Positions 1 through 12,500 of a stretch of 64,000 bases of DNA are shown piece after piece (the first letter of the stretch is position 1; each line of letters opens with the position of its first letter). Position numbers and translations under genes: made by a program. Source of the DNA: Clytia hemisphaerica (taxonomy: Eukaryota > Cnidaria > Hydrozoa > Leptothecata > Clytiidae); contig CACVBU010000597.1 of assembly GCA_902728285.1 (NCBI GenBank), positions 439,875 to 503,874 on the forward strand. Reading direction: 5' to 3'. The notes beneath the pieces are model-generated. The model was not told the origin of the DNA. It saw only the letters and a list, made by a program, of their open reading frames with translations, and searched no databases.

Positions 1-367
1 AGTTACAAAATCTGTTTAAATAAAAAGCTGTAAGTAACAAAGATTTTCTAAAATTTTGCTTAAAAAGATGTAAGTAACACATTTTTGAACAAAAATTGGA
101 TTAATCAAAATACTTTCAATAAGATCTGAATAGATTTTATGGAAATCAATTCTTTGCTAGATTCTTTATATTTAGTGTAAAAATTGGTACTAAATGGTCA
201 AAATTGATCCTGCTGGCACGTTTTTCTTGATTTATTCCAAATCCAGAATATTCAAAAATTGTTACATACCTCCTTTGGCTCTAAAACGGCAGAATTTTGC
301 TTTTGAGATAGCTTTGGTGAAACAAACAATCGACCTAGGTTCTTGAATACTGCTACCTGTGTCTTAG
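1..367 (+). other. Intron of the A2M gene (left window edge)
   Basis: AT-rich, no coding exon recognised. Upstream exons (MG1-MG6) are expected outside the window. Confidence 0.5.
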
Positions 368-545
368 GTTATTGGCTTGGATTACATCAGTAGTATAAGA
401 CTTGACTTGAGGCCTTGTCCATCAAAAAGAAATACTGAAGGCTCAGGTGATTATGGATCTGGTGATGGAGATGATTCTGAATCTGGTGATTCTCCTGATT
501 CCGAATATATGGAATCAAATGTTCAAATATTACCGGATGGAATAG
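368..545 (+). CDS. A2M: A2M visible exon 1: bait-region-like acidic segment
   Basis: Acceptor TTAG before 368 and donor GTATTG at 546, ending in phase 1, which matches the next exon. The encoded peptide has a CPSKR stretch, then an acidic Ser/Gly/Asp run (residues about 28-50) with Ser-Gly dipeptides and two acidic-flanked Tyr. Its place directly before the FPETW exon is where the protease bait region lies in A2M proteins. The composition is low-complexity, so there is no homology evidence beyond position, phase and the CP start. It could be one of several alternative bait exons. Confidence 0.72.
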
Positions 546-3500
546 GTATTGAAAATTGTGTGCATGAATGATTGGAACGAGATGGAGTTTTTTACAAGCT
601 CTTATTTGGTTTGGTTGGTCGTTAACCAGTAATAAAACAATTTTTGTTAATTTTTCTAAAGAACCCGTCATTTTCATTACTTCAGATGACCAACTATTAA
701 AGTATCTTATAAAAACTCCATCTCATCTGGAATGATTGACCACGTGTGTAAAATGTATTCTATGGTTACACGTTTACATTTTTCTTTTTAAGTAAGGGTT
801 CATTCGAGCTGATGCTGGGTATATGCTTAAATGTCTTTTGTTCTATAATAATAGATCTATTGTTTTCAAATCTAAATTCTAACCAGGCTATGCTTATAAA
901 CGCTTATGCTTATAAAGAATTACCGACGAATTTTGTGCCGATAAGGTATTTTATTTCCATTTTACAGACAATCAATGTAAAAGAATTTCGTTTTCTTGCA
1001 ATTATTTTGTGTTTTTTCGAAAGATTACCTATCGTTGATTATTCAATTCATCATGACTAATTCAATTTCAAAGAAAATTCAGTTGAGTTGGGAAATTAGC
1101 ATAATATTTTGCAGTGAGGATTTGCTTATCTGATTATTTTCAGTGGGGACAAAAATTGGAATTGTATTCTTTCTTCTAGGGGCGATATTTTGGCCTAAAG
1201 CTAAACCTAGGTTTTACTATTTTCAGTGGGGACAAAAATTGGAATACAATTTTTCTACTAGGGACGAAATTTTGGCCAATTTTTCCAGTGGGAAGGGGTC
1301 CGAGAGGGCCTGTCAGAAGGGGTATCCTAAGAGGACGTTTACACTTAGTTGGTATAGTAGACAAATTTATAGCTACAAAAAATTCTTTAATAATTTATAG
1401 AGATTTTAGCTTCTAGAACAGTTTTATCATAGCAGGTTTTATGTAGTTATGATCGGAAGAACATCTGCAGAGTTGAACATTCTGATCAAGTTTTTGAGGT
1501 TGTTTAGGCGCGGGAATAACTCGAAAAATCGTTTAATTCAATTTTTGTTTCCAGTTTTCTTTTACTCTAATTCCATTTAGTAAAATTTTCATAGAGCCAT
1601 TTTACCAGATCATCTTCAGACATTTTTTTTCATTCCAATTTTCTAATTTGAAATTAATTTCTTTTTACAACCTAATATTCTAAACTTACAAACTACTTTC
1701 TCATTGCACATCCTCGAGATTATCCTGCTGTTTTCTACGAGAATGCTGGCAAAAAAGGAAGCCCTTTTGCTCTAGGAGTGATTGCCTTATTATTTAAAGT
1801 TAATTAACTTTCACCTACTTTAATGGGATAAACTTTCGCGGGGATTAAATTTTCGGATTTGGGTGTCATCCACGAAAATTCGCGAAATTAAGTCCCAATG
1901 GAAATTTGGAAGGGCCTGATCCGCGAAATATTTCTAAACAAAACTCAAAATATGTCAAATAAATACTATTTGAATGTTTACTTGCATCAATAAGGCGCAA
2001 ATAATGTGTATTTCAACAACCAACATGCATGATTTGACAGTAAGTCACAAAATCGTGAAAATATTGCCACCCAATAGTGCCACCCACGAAATTAAGTCCC
2101 CCCCCGCGAGATTCTTGAATTTCGCGGATAGGCCCAACCGCGAAATTTAATCCCCGCGAAAGTTTATCCCATTAAAATATCTTAAGACTTGGTTATTTTC
2201 CGTTACAAAGTGGCGACGAGAAAGTTTCACCGGGAATGAAAAAGTTTAGCCTTTTACAGTAAATTTTCATGATGTTATATATTTATAATTAGAAAGTCTC
2301 TGCTGCTGCCATCCTTTAGGGAATTTCTATGTACTATCTGTGGTTTCTAGGGGTATGTGACTCAGACTGCTAAGATTCTTAATGTGTACCTTTATTTTGA
2401 AGTATATTTGAAGAAGATCTCGATAGAAAAACAGCTTATTAGTCAGTCTTTTTTTAAATTAGAGCCTCAATTTGTTTTGAATTTTACAAGCATTTTTTTT
2501 CTAAAATTGAGCCTTACGTTTTGAAAATTGCTCTTGTTAAATGACTAGCGGCTCCGCACATGTCTGAGCACCAATGTCCTCAATGATGCCTTGCAAAAAT
2601 GAAAAGTGCAGTTGAATCCAGTTACATAAATTAATATAATTTCCAATTTTCATTCATAGTTGACGCAACAAACTCAGTTAACAAAAAGAAACCAACTCAT
2701 GTTCGCCAAAACTTCCCTGAAACTTGGTTATGGCTGGACGAGACTGTGTAAGTGAACACAAATTGTTTCCATTGTATTGTTAAAAGGCTCTTGCTTCAAC
2801 CGGGGGGGGGGGGCTGGGTTTAGAAGCCGACTCATGTTCGGCAAAACTTTTCCCGAAACTTGGTTATGGTTAGATGAGATTGTGTAAGTGAACACAAAAT
2901 TATCTCCATTGCAAGACTCAAAAGCCTATCCTTCCACTTGGGGGACTGGGTTTGAAAGCCAATTTATGTTCGGCAATGCTTCCCTCGAACTTGATTATGG
3001 CTAGATGAGAGACTATGTAAATTGTCACAAAATAGGATTCATAAACCTTTTAATCGAGCTTAAACCTTTTGCTTTTTCTCCCTCGACTTAAAGATCTTTT
3101 TTGGACAACCATGCCAATATTTTTACTTTTCCAGGTCGAATGAAGGTGCCAAATCCATCGACGTTAAAGTGCCAGACACCATTACCTCATGGTACGCAAG
3201 TGCTTTTGGAATCTCAAAATCTGCTGGTATGGGAGTTGCCAAGGCCACCAAGATTCGAGTCTTCCAACCATTCTTCATATCGTTGAATCTTCCATATTCG
3301 GTAATTCGTGGTGAATTGTTGACAGTACCTGCTGTAGTGTTCAACTATATGGAAGACTCTTGTCTATCAGTAAGTTGAAAAACGAAATTCAAATCAATGT
3401 CAAAAACATAATACGTAACTACCATTCTAGAATTACCAGCCGAAAACTCAATAAATTTCGATGGAGGGGGGCTTCCGAGAATCCGGTAAATCGGTATACC

Positions 3501-6500
3501 GGTATTTGACCGATGAATGACCGTTATTCCGGTATTGAAAGACCAAACTTTGGGTATTCCGTCCTGTACTCATCAGAACATTTTTGACCGGTATTGAGAA
3601 ATTCTTTGGCGGTACACTGGTTCTCTGGTTTGAACCCTTGGAAGCTTTTGGTATAAATTCTTGGCAAGGGGATTATTGTTCTCAACAAACAAGCTACAAA
3701 ATTTAGATTATTCCATCTTTTAGCCCCTCCACTCTTACAGTTGTCTGGCCGTTATTGGTTAAAATCATTTCAACGGTCACCCTACAATCTTTCAGCTGAG
3801 GCTTTAACACGATAACAATAAATCATGTTCTCCTTTATTTTCATAGATTCGCGTTTCACTTGAACGTTCATTAGACTTCCAAATGGTAGCCGGTCCATCC
3901 GCAAAAACATGTCTGTGTGGGAAACGATCTGCTAAAATCCTTTTCAAACTTATCCCAAAAAAACTTGGTCAAATTCCTATTCGAATCACTGCTGAGACGC
4001 TAGATCACAACATCTGTGCTCTAAGTAAAAACATCGACTCTACTGTCTCTGCATCTGATATCCTGGTCCGTAAATTACGCGTCGAACCTGAAGGTGTGAA
4101 AAACAGCTACACACTTTCTGAATTTATTTGTCCACGTGAGACACCTACGACTGAATTTAAACTTCGCAGACCGGAAAATTTGGTTCCTGGTTCGATCTTT
4201 TCTAAAGTGAGCGTTATTGGAGATATCATGGGTAGCAGTCTGTCAAATATCGATGAATTGTTGGCCATGCCTTACGGATGTGGTGAACAGAATATGTTGA
4301 AATTCGCACCCAATATTTTCATCATGAACTATCTAAACCATACTAATCAAGCGACTGGTGACATCACAGATAAAGCGCTTGGATACATGAGATCAGGTAA
4401 GAGTCATGAAATTTATAAAAATAGCATATTAACAATAGATCTTCAAAGTCCTACAAGGGATTCTATGACAATCACCACCACGGCTAAATGAAACAAGTAG
4501 TAAAACAATTAATAATCATATCATACTAATGCAGACATTTTGGTAACGCAGGTGTTTCTTTACATGAGATTATCGCAATACATACCGAGCTTTTAAAGGG
4601 ACATAAAAGTAGCAAAATGTAAACATTGCGCAAACCACGTGTCATTAAAGAGAACAATATAAATCACGTGTCCAAAACAAACTTATAAACAATCAGAAAT
4701 ATTTGTTTTTATTTTTTATTTTGACATGTGACATTTTTTGATTTTGTATCCCACTGCATACGGTTTGTTTAATTTCGTCAGTACTTTTATGTCCCTTTAA
4801 ACTAAACTTATTTTAAATTAAACACTAAAATCTTATCCATCATCAACAGGCTACCAACGCGAGTTAACCTACAAACATTCGAATGGCGGTTACAGTGCTT
4901 TTGGAAGTCGAGATACAGAAGCCAGTACTTGGTAAGATTGTCCTTATAATCTAAAGATTTTCGTCCATTATTATAAGAAGCAAAATACTGTAGTTCAAAT
5001 TTTAGTCTTTTCCCCTGCGAATTCTTTGAAAACTTTTCCAATTCCGACTGAAATCTTGAAGGGTTTTGTGAAATTCAACCAATAAAAAAAATAATGGACA
5101 GCCGGCGTTTTCGTCGAACCAATCTTTCTGATGTTACTTTTACTATCATAGAACACTTAAACAGGGTTTAAAACAGTATAGACCGATTCCGTGTGACGTC
5201 ATTTTCACCCACGATCTAAGAAAAGGCAAAAAGAATATGTACAGGATGATTTGGTAACACCTTGCTTAGCTGCAAGGTTTTAACTGATCCCACTTGGACC
5301 TGCGCATAGTTTTTTGTTTCGTGGGTGAAAGTTTTAGGATGTTAGGAACAGGCAGCTTTGCTTGAGGTTGTCTTGAAGATAGTTCCTAACTGGATTTTGT
5401 CGAATCGGTCTATATACATCAACTCTTAAACGTGAGATGACTGGGTTGGGTTTACCACGTAGATTTTGATAACAACTGTCTGAAGCTGATAACACCCCCC
5501 TTCTCACAGACCCAGTAGGATTTTTTCAACCAGTGGGGGTAAAAATAACAGACCATAACTCGATAACTGTTTTTTATGGCTCAGGATTTGAATTGAATTC
5601 CATTGTTTTCGAGCCAGAAAATTCAGAGGGGATTGAAGAAATAGCACAATACTTTGCAGTATGGGATTGGCTTATCTGATTATTTTCAGCGGGGACAAAA
5701 ATTTAAATATAATTTTCCACTGGGGACGATATTTTGGCCAATTTTTCCAGTGGGAAGGGTTCCCTGCGGGTTCGTGAGAAGGGGGTATGTATACAGACAT
5801 TTCAACGTCATTTTTTATTTGTAAACTCTAGCACAATATATTTTCACATTTTAAGAGGTGCCTACTCACTGACGATTAGAAAAGGCAGGGTAGAAAGTCA
5901 ACCGTCTAAACTAGAATTTAAATACCTTTAGGTTGACAGCTTTCGTTTTGAAATCATACGCTGAAGCACGTCCATGGATTGACATTGATGATAAAGAAAT
6001 TAAACACTCATCCCAATGGTTGCTAAGAGCACAAAGCAAAGATGGCTGCTTCCCTTCAATCGGTTCTCTCCATAATAAAGCCATGAAAGGTATGGGAACT
6101 ACTCCTAAAAGCAGAAATACAAAACATACAAGTGTTGATAGCTGTCTAGTCCAAACAATGTGAAATGATTTTGTTTTCTCCACCGCAAAAAGCTTTAATA
6201 TAAATAAACTATCTGGTCGATCTTTGTGCTAAAGAGTTTCTAGAATTTCATAAACACGTTTTTTTATAAGAAAATCAAAATTTCTAAAGCCTTCGGACTT
6301 TGTGAGTTTTAAGCCTAAACATGTTATTATTTTCACCCTTTTTTGAGCATTTTTGCCCATTTCTCTAAGAAGCCGGTAAAGTCTTAAAATGTTCTTAACT
6401 TCTTCTTAACATTTCGGCCATCGAAGCCTTATGTTCTTATATAGTTTGTTCTTATAAAAAACGTGTAAAGAATACAGTTAGTGAAACTTTAATCTCAAAC

Positions 6501-9500
6501 AATTCGTCATCATTTTTCTAAAATACAATAAACACTTTTAAAGTTGATATCACTTTTATGATTGATTCATTTTATTCTGACAGGTGGTGTTAAGACCCCA
6601 GCTACACTGACAGCCTATGTCACCATTTCACTTCTCGAGGCCGATGTTGCATCTTTTGACACAAGGCTATATGCGGCTTCCAAATGCGTCCGCAAATCTT
6701 TAGACGATATAAACGATTCTTATTCGTTGGCAATTATTGCATACATGTTCGCCAAATTGAAAGATAGCCAAGGATATGATCAAGTTATGAAAAGATTAAA
6801 CTCAATGGCTATTGACGAAGGTATATACACAATTTTTACGGATTATTTTCATAAGGTAAATAACATTTAAGAAGGCGGGTCTTCTCTTGATATGACTCGA
6901 CCATAATTTCTGTCAAAAAATTGTCAAATAGGCAAATCTCTCGAATTAGAATTTCTGGAATTATTGCACTGTTATACAATTTTTGTTAAAATTTGTTTGG
7001 CGCTGTTTCTATGATTACACCATTGCAATGTTATACAACATTACACCACGGATCCAACAGCTGATTGGTTTTAAAAGTGAAATCAGTCAATACGTCACTT
7101 TCAACCAATCAGCTTTTGGGTCCTTGAAAGACATTATGCAATGGTGCATATCATGAATTACTTCGTCTCTCCAGCAAGACTTCACGAAATTTAACACAAC
7201 CTAAAATTTCAGCAACCTACAATCCTAAATCTAGTAACACGCAAAATACGTACGTTTCTGTTCATGAAAATAGACGATATCGGCTTTCCAAATTCTCCCC
7301 GAATGATTACCCATGATGCATTGCGCAAAGAATTCACGGAAAATATCGTCTATTCAGTAACACATGAAAAATTGAGTAAATCACCCGGGTGGGAAGAATA
7401 CATTTCATACCTGGGACCGTGAATGCTTTCCCAATCGGGTGAATACACCTTTTCAATCGTAGCCCCTCCAAATGCCACGCGGACATTTTTTGTCCGTTTT
7501 ACCACCCTAAAACAGTCCCAGTCTTTTTTCACACCTATAAACAATAGAAAAAGGTGTAAAAAAGGATTGGATCGAGTTTAGGGGGATAATTGAATAACAA
7601 AGTGGCACACAGGGTGTCCCGAAAAAAAGTAACGAGTCACTTCTATAGAAAGAAAGTTATTGTGTTTGTTTCACTAGATTTGCAATTTTTATCAAAGTTT
7701 CTCATTGTGTCATGTTAATTGTCACGAGACATCTTTTATAAATAACTTTTACAAAAAACAATTCTCAATAACTTTAATGCCATGAAACTTGTAAAGAAAG
7801 TTAATCCTTTTTAATCATAATGACTGTTGTAAAAACAATTATTGTGTTATATATTTTCTTACATTTTGTTAAACACGCACAGCAACCTTCTACTCAGAAT
7901 CATGTTCGAACTCTATATATTTTTTACGGGACACCCTGTACACTTGAGGTTAGTTAATTTTTCCTTCATCCTAAATAAAACAACGTTTCATTTTTCACAA
8001 CAGCGGGTATGAAACACTGGGAAGAATCGAAAGACGAGGACGACGAAAATCGATCACCGAACAGATGGTATTATCAAGCACGTTCAACAGACATCGAGCA
8101 AACTGCTTACGTCATGTTAGCCATGTTGGAAAAGCGAGGCAAAGAAGCCATTTCGGATGCTATTCCGATTGTGAGATGGCTTTCCAAGCAAAGAAATGGA
8201 CTCGGTGGTTGGTCTTCAACTCAGGTATTTGAATGGCGCTATGGTATAGTGGTCATTGACCTTGGTTGCTGCACAGGCGACTGAGGTTCGATTCCCACTC
8301 GCAGCAGTTCATTTGGCAAGTGAATGAACCTTCGACCGGTTCAACCCATGCCATGTGAGGGGAATTGGGTAGTCAGTTCAAGGTGCTGGTGGGGCGCTAA
8401 TTGAAAGGGTCTATAGTTGCAAAAATGGGCCTCAAAGCCTCCTGCCACTCAATCGAGTAGAAATAGAAATAGAAACGAGTTGAAAAAATATTCGGGGAAA
8501 AATTGGGAACAAATCGGAAATTATCTTAGCCGTGGGAACTTTTAGTCACAATTCCCAAAAAAAATTAAGGAACCTTTGCTTTTCTCTAAATAAATTGATG
8601 GTCTTTCTTTTGCGGGTATCACTATTCCGTTTTTTTTTCCAAAGAAAAGTCCCTCTATTCACTTGTTGACCAAACTTGGTCAACTTTTGTAAAAGATTTC
8701 TGACTTGTTTAGCCCAAATTTCGGTCGAAATACAGAATTTTTTCTTAGTTTAACCCTGAAGAATTTTTATTCGACGATGTTTCACGTGACGCAATCTTCA
8801 GACAATGAAGTGTATTGGGCTATTCCAGAAATAGTCTGTACACCCTGTGTTGAGGAGGTGTGACGTCCAGGGTGGTCTGGAAAATAAAAAAACCTTGGGT
8901 GGTCTGGTTTTTTGAAGGGTAAAATCCAGAGTAGTCAGTAAAATCGGGTTAAAAATCCAGGGTGCTCAGTATAACGAGGTGGAAAATTCAGGGTGGTCAG
9001 TATAACAAGGTCGAAAATCCAGGGTGGTCAGTATAACGAGGTGGAAAATCCAGGGCGGTCAGTATAACGAGGTGGAAAATCCAGGGTGGTCAGTATAACG
9101 AGGTGGAAAATCCAGGGTGGTCAGTATAACGAGGTGGAAAATCCAGGGTGGTCAGTATAACGAGGTGGAAAATCCAGGGTGCTCAGTATAACGAGGTGGA
9201 AAATCCAGGGTGCTCAGTATAACGAGGTCGAAAATCCAGGGTGGTTCAAAGAAATGGGAGAAAAAAATCCAGGGGGTCACCTTTTCAAAAAAAGATCTCC
9301 TCAACATTGTGGGTACAAATTTTTTCTGGAATAGCCCATTGTAGATTTTATTTGGAGCAATCGTAAGTTAGTTCTTCATTTTTCGATATTTTCCTCGGAT
9401 GTCTTCGAATTTTGCACTTTGTAATTTCATTTATTTATAAATACGCTTGAATATTTCAGGATACTGTTTTGGCGATGCAAGCATTGGCGAACTTTGCAGA

Positions 9501-12500
9501 TTTGACGTACGGCTCCTCAATGAATATGAACATCCAAATGGAGGATGGGAAAGATACAAATGAATTTGAAATCACTTCCAAAAATAATTTGGTTCTTCAA
9601 CAAGTTGAGGTAAAAACTGAAATTTTACTTTTCCACCCAGCACAAAGCGTTATTTATAAGAGCGAGCAAGCAAGCTATAAAGAACATAAGGCTTCGATGG
9701 CCAAAATTTCCAGAACAAGTTAAGAACATTTTAAAGACTTTGCAGACTCTAAAACCATAGAGGTATAAAGAAAGACAGGAGATAAGATTAATAAGCCAAT
9801 AAGATTTTACCTATCAACAAAAGAGCTCATTAAAAATGCACAATATATGAGATTATGAGCATGCATACCTCGTAATATTTTTAATCGTAGGGCGAGCATG
9901 GTTACAATAGCATACTTCTCCTGTTTCTTTATACCTCCATGCTAAAACATCACTGTCTTAAAAATTGCACGCGATGACTTTTTCCATAATTTTTCCTTTT
10001 TTCATCTTTTTAGGATATTCCAGTGCCAAGCACTCTAAAGATCAAAGCCAGTGGGGATGGTTGTGCTCTTCTACAGGCGCACGTTCAATATAACGAGAAA
10101 CATGTGCTCACTAAACCTTCATTCGCCGTTCGTGTTGAAGAAGCTACAATCAAAACAGGCAAACTTACCCCCCTCAAAACATGTTATTCACAACAGTTGA
10201 CAGTCTGCGCAAAGTGGTTACGCAAAGGAGTATCCAACATGGCTATGATCGATGTCGTAATGGTTTCTGGGTTTTCACCAAATGAAAAATCGTTGAACAA
10301 GGTTAGTATCAAGAAATTTTTTGTTTTAAAGTTAATTTTTGTCTAAAGAAAAACGGTTCTGAACGTCTTGTACACGGGACCGAGTTATTCAAGATTTGCA
10401 CAGCTGCAATGACTTTAAATGAATGTAAGTTTCCAACCAATACGTCACTTTTTGATTACCTTACTCACGTAAGGCGTAGTGGTGTAGTGGTTATCATCCT
10501 TGTCTCCTGCCTGGGAGGCCCGAGTTCGATACCCACTGTGTCACTACGATTCACTCAGCAAGTGAATGTACCTTCGCCCGGTTCAAGCCATGCCATGTGA
10601 GGGGGATTGGGTACCATTACTCTGATACAAGAGTGTAGGTAGATTAGACAGGCATTGTGATGTGCCATGGCACTCACGAGGTTCGGCCTCACTTGAGCAT
10701 CGCTCTTCCAGTGCCGTTCGAGTGTCACGGTATACGTCATAGCTTGGCAGCTCGCGTCTGTCAAGTCGCAGTGTCTGTCAGCGCTGCAATTTCTACTCCT
10801 TCGGGAGTAGGACCCATTCCGAACGCATTTCGAGGGCTCATACCGGGTGACCCACGAAAAAGTTCAGACGTTTCCCGGCGTCTTGAGGCCGAAAAAATGT
10901 CCCAAAGTGCTTGGAGTTTTGATATTTAGAAAGTAGATATCCTAACTGAAAATTTGAGCAATCACTTTTTAAATTTGACCAACTTAAAGTCAAAATTCAC
11001 TTTACGGAAAGTGTAAAAAACACGTAAAAAAGGGGTATCAAATTTGGTATTTTTGGACGTTTTTGATATACAGTTTTTGAAGAAAATCTATGAAAGCGCC
11101 AATTTTTATAAAAACTAGTCTTGTTTTAAACAAAAATTACTTTCAAAGGTGTTTTTATTAATTATTAATGTCATAAAACTCGTTAAATAAGTCAATTTGT
11201 AAGTGATTTTCTAATTGATTAGATGAATTTAATACCTCTTTTTTACGCGTTTTTTACACTTTTCGAAAAGTGAATTTTGACTTTAAAAGCTCATAAGTAG
11301 AGAACAAGTTGGTCAAATTTAAAAAGTGATGGCTCAAATTTTAAGTTAGGATATCTACTTTCTAAATATCAAAACTCCAAGCACTTTGGGACATTTGTTC
11401 GGCCTCAAGACGTCGGGAAACGTCTGAACTTTTTCGTGGGTCACCCGGTATCTATATCTTACTCACGTATTTGGTAAAAACTCTTGGAAATAACATATGG
11501 CCATCAAAGAATTACAAAGAACGAATTTAGTTTTCAATTTACTTTCAAAATTGTTTATTTTCAGGCGCAGTGGACGACACCAGGACTGAAAGACGTGGAA
11601 ACCAAAGGAAAGAATGTATACTTCTACTTCAATCGAGTAAGATGTTTTGGAGTTTGGATTTTGTTTGTTTCAGTTATCTTCTTAAGTTGCTTATATCTTC
11701 TTCAGCGAGAGAGTACTTGACCCGGAGGAAGCATTTTACACAATAAATTGAAGTCGAGATTAGAATTGTTTGATACTCAAGTTTCACGCAAATTTTCGTT
11801 ACGATCTTCAGTCAAAAATTCTTTACTAGAAATTCGTTTCAAGTTTACAATTTTACATAATAATCTTATTCACAGTTTTTTGTTTGTTTACACTCTAATG
11901 CTAAGATTCTACAATCAGTACCAAAATACTTGGCACAAAAGGGAAATTCCCCACGAAATTTTATAACCACAAACAATTTGGAAGCGCTCTAAATTAGTTC
12001 GGAAGGGTATGAGTTTTAACCCTAGACTTAAGACTTAAAACCTTAGGATCTGAGGATCCAAAAGTTCAAAAATGATCCGGTAGGGCTTGAAATATAGCCT
12101 AAAAACCAATAAATCCCTCCCAGATCGAAATATTCGATGAAACCAAGTTGAAGGCCTGAAATTGACATTCTCGCTCGAACTTCAATTTTCGAAACATGGT
12201 AAAATAGCCAAAATTGCCAATATGTTATGGCACCGATTGTAGACTAGAAAACATAAGATCTATTGTTTATCGAAAAGTAAAGGCAAGAAAGGATACACGG
12301 CAGACAAAATTCGCTTTGAACGCCTTCTCCGAGATCGTTTACTAGAAAAACAAATCTATGTCATTCCTTTAGTTTGAGAACAAAGAAACGTGCGTGAAAT
12401 TCATCGTTGACCAAGAACAAGTGGTCGAGAAATCGAAAGAAGTTCCCATCAAAGTTTATGATTATTATGATACCGGTTAGTATGTCTTGATAACTCCTCC

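Larger units (their letters stand above)
546..2659 (+). other. A2M intron, no further exon seen
   Basis: Holds a fragmentary ACACCCCC-family MITE (about 1068-1325) and a TTAA-flanked element (1825-2171). The 82-codon open stretch at 812-1060 is AT-rich with no splice or homology support. No alternative bait exon could be supported. Confidence 0.5.

Noticed and set aside
8231..8320. Functional tRNA gene
   Set aside because: A and B boxes are good, but the cloverleaf cannot be completed and the head continues into a SINE body; the same applies to 10471-10560 and the remnant near 54275.
8925..9243. Regular repeats resembling a CRISPR array
   Set aside because: The 31-bp units are directly adjacent with no unique spacers, and the sequence is animal DNA.
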